Source of the DNA: SIG450 sp045658425
GTDB taxonomy: Bacteria; Bacillota; Clostridia; UMGS1840; HGM11507
Direction: 5' to 3'
NCBI GenBank assembly: GCA_045658425.1
Contig: JAZOVB010000231.1
Location: 1-64,000, forward strand
Length of the DNA: 64,000 nucleotides
Numbering within the stretch: position 1 is the first letter of the stretch; the number at the start of each line of letters is the position of its first letter. The notes under the pieces are model-generated. The model ran no database searches, was not told the DNA's origin, and worked only from the letters and a program-made list of their open reading frames with translations. Position numbers and translations under genes: made by a program. Below, in pieces: positions 63,086 through 64,000 of this stretch.

Positions 63086-64000
63086 ATGAAAACTTTTAAT
63101 GTAGGTATTGTCGGAGCAACCGGAATGGTTGGGCAAAGATTTATTACACTCCTTGAAAACCATCCCTGGTTTAAACTCAAGGTACTTGCCGCTTCTTCCC
63201 GTTCAGCAGGAAAAACTTATGAGGAAGCAGTTGGAAGCCGTTGGGTTATGAAAACTCCGATTCCCGAAGATATAAAAAAACTCGTTGTACTTGACGCAAC
63301 AGAGGATATTGAAAAAATTGCTTCTCAGGTTGACTTTGTATTCTGCGCTGTTGATATGAAGAAGGATGAAATAAAGGCACTTGAAGAAAAGTATGCAAAG
63401 GCTGAATGTCCTGTTATTTCCAACAATTCGGCACACAGACATACTCCCGATGTTCCTATGATTGTTCCTGAAATCAATGCAGACCACGCTGAAATTATTC
63501 ATGCACAAAGAAAAAGACTTGGAACAAAAAGAGGTTTTATTGCAGTTAAGTCAAATTGCTCCCTACAGAGCTATGTTCCTGCACTTCACCCTCTTATGAA
63601 GTTTGGTATTAAAAATGTTCTTGCTTGTACATATCAGGCTATTTCCGGTGCAGGTAAAACCTTTGAAACCTGGCCTGAAATGGTTGACAATGTAATCCCA
63701 TACATTGGCGGTGAAGAGGAAAAGAGCGAAATCGAACCGCTTAAAATCTGGGGTAAAATCGAAGGAGACAAAATTGTTGATGCTGTTAGCCCTGCGATTA
63801 CAACACAGTGTATAAGAGTACCTGTAAGTGATGGTCATCTTGCTGCAGTATTTGTATCTTTTGAAAACAAGCCTTCAATTGAAGAAATTAAAGAAATATG
63901 GAAAAATTATAAGGGCACAGCTCAGGAATTAGAACTTCCCTTAGCACCTAAAAACTTCCTTAACTATTTCGAAGAGGACAACAGACCACAGACCAAGCTT
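63086..64000 (+). CDS. asd: Aspartate-semialdehyde dehydrogenase (partial)
   Basis: First 305 codons; the gene runs off the window. N-terminal NVGIVGATGMVGQRFITLLE binds NADP. The catalytic cysteine is in VKSNCSLQSYVPALHPL. The spacing and sequence fit the archaeal/eukaryotic-type branch that also occurs in Clostridia and Thermotoga. It makes aspartate semialdehyde for lysine, methionine and threonine. GGAGG lies 9 bases before the ATG. Confidence 0.93.
   Translation, partial: MKTFNVGIVGATGMVGQRFITLLENHPWFKLKVLAASSRSAGKTYEEAVGSRWVMKTPIPEDIKKLVVLDATEDIEKIASQVDFVFCAVDMKKDEIKALEEKYAKAECPVISNNSAHRHTPDVPMIVPEINADHAEIIHAQRKRLGTKRGFIAVKSNCSLQSYVPALHPLMKFGIKNVLACTYQAISGAGKTFETWPEMVDNVIPYIGGEEEKSEIEPLKIWGKIEGDKIVDAVSPAITTQCIRVPVSDGHLAAVFVSFENKPSIEEIKEIWKNYKGTAQELELPLAPKNFLNYFEEDNRPQTKL

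Noticed and set aside
63203..63838. Minus-strand frames opposite asd
   Set aside because: They are shadows of the asd coding sequence, whose frame is open to the window edge with clear family motifs.
1..64000. CRISPR array, rRNA or tRNA genes
   Set aside because: No regularly spaced repeats, cas genes, or tRNA/rRNA-like sequences were recognised by eye.

Overview
The window is AT-rich DNA from a low-GC Gram-positive anaerobe of the Clostridia type. Evidence for this is the GGAGG ribosome sites, many S-layer-homology (SLH) surface proteins, Clostridia-like housekeeping genes, and mobile-element genes of the Clostridial integrative-element kind. I cannot name a genus. The abundance of SLH-anchored carbohydrate-active proteins recalls gut polysaccharide degraders. 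No rRNA, tRNA or CRISPR array was found.

Left backbone (1-9.4 kb): a GH123/DUF4091-type glycosidase, gap, a DHHW protein preceded out of frame by an SLH-DUF4358 protein, guaB, dusB, and an ECF vitamin transporter S component divergent from a shortened MocR/PdxR-like regulator. Right backbone (58.5-64 kb): guaA (lacking its glutaminase domain), cysK, pgsA, pfkA, yebC and the start of asd.

Between them, about 49 kb looks like integrative elements accreted at the 3' end of guaA. A core resembling the last guaA codons (TTATTCCCACTC or a near variant) occurs at 9446, 17277, 48114 and in guaA at 58475. Each is accompanied by a pair of short arm-like repeats. The proposed units are E3 (9.4-17.3 kb), E2 (17.3-48.1 kb) and E1 (48.1-58.5 kb). 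Only E1 keeps an integrase.

E3 is a defense island. It holds one apparent operon (small HTH regulator, type IIG restriction-modification enzyme broken by a frameshift, a second Eco57I-like methylase, a DUF262 protein, a HEPN ribonuclease-like protein), plus an orphan AbiEi antitoxin with a palindromic operator.

E2 opens with two more defense pairs: a DUF4297-like nuclease with a HerA ATPase, and an AAA ATPase with a TOPRIM protein. Next come scrambled conjugative-element debris and a large surface polysaccharide locus (two heparinase II/III-like lyases, a GH20 enzyme, SLH proteins, secreted beta-sandwich proteins, an AraC regulator, a solute-binding lipoprotein, a PHP phosphoesterase). Two small peptides that share a starting motif sit between the enzymes. 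An RpiR/phosphodiesterase/AEC transporter operon follows, then more debris.

E1 is a compact mobilizable element. It has an integrase, a repressor and excisionase driven by divergent promoters, a Replic_Relax protein, a small membrane protein, a VirD4/TraG-like coupling ATPase, an M48 protease, a J-domain protein, a frameshifted replication initiator, a WG-repeat surface protein, and two large inverted-repeat structures that are candidate transfer or replication origins.
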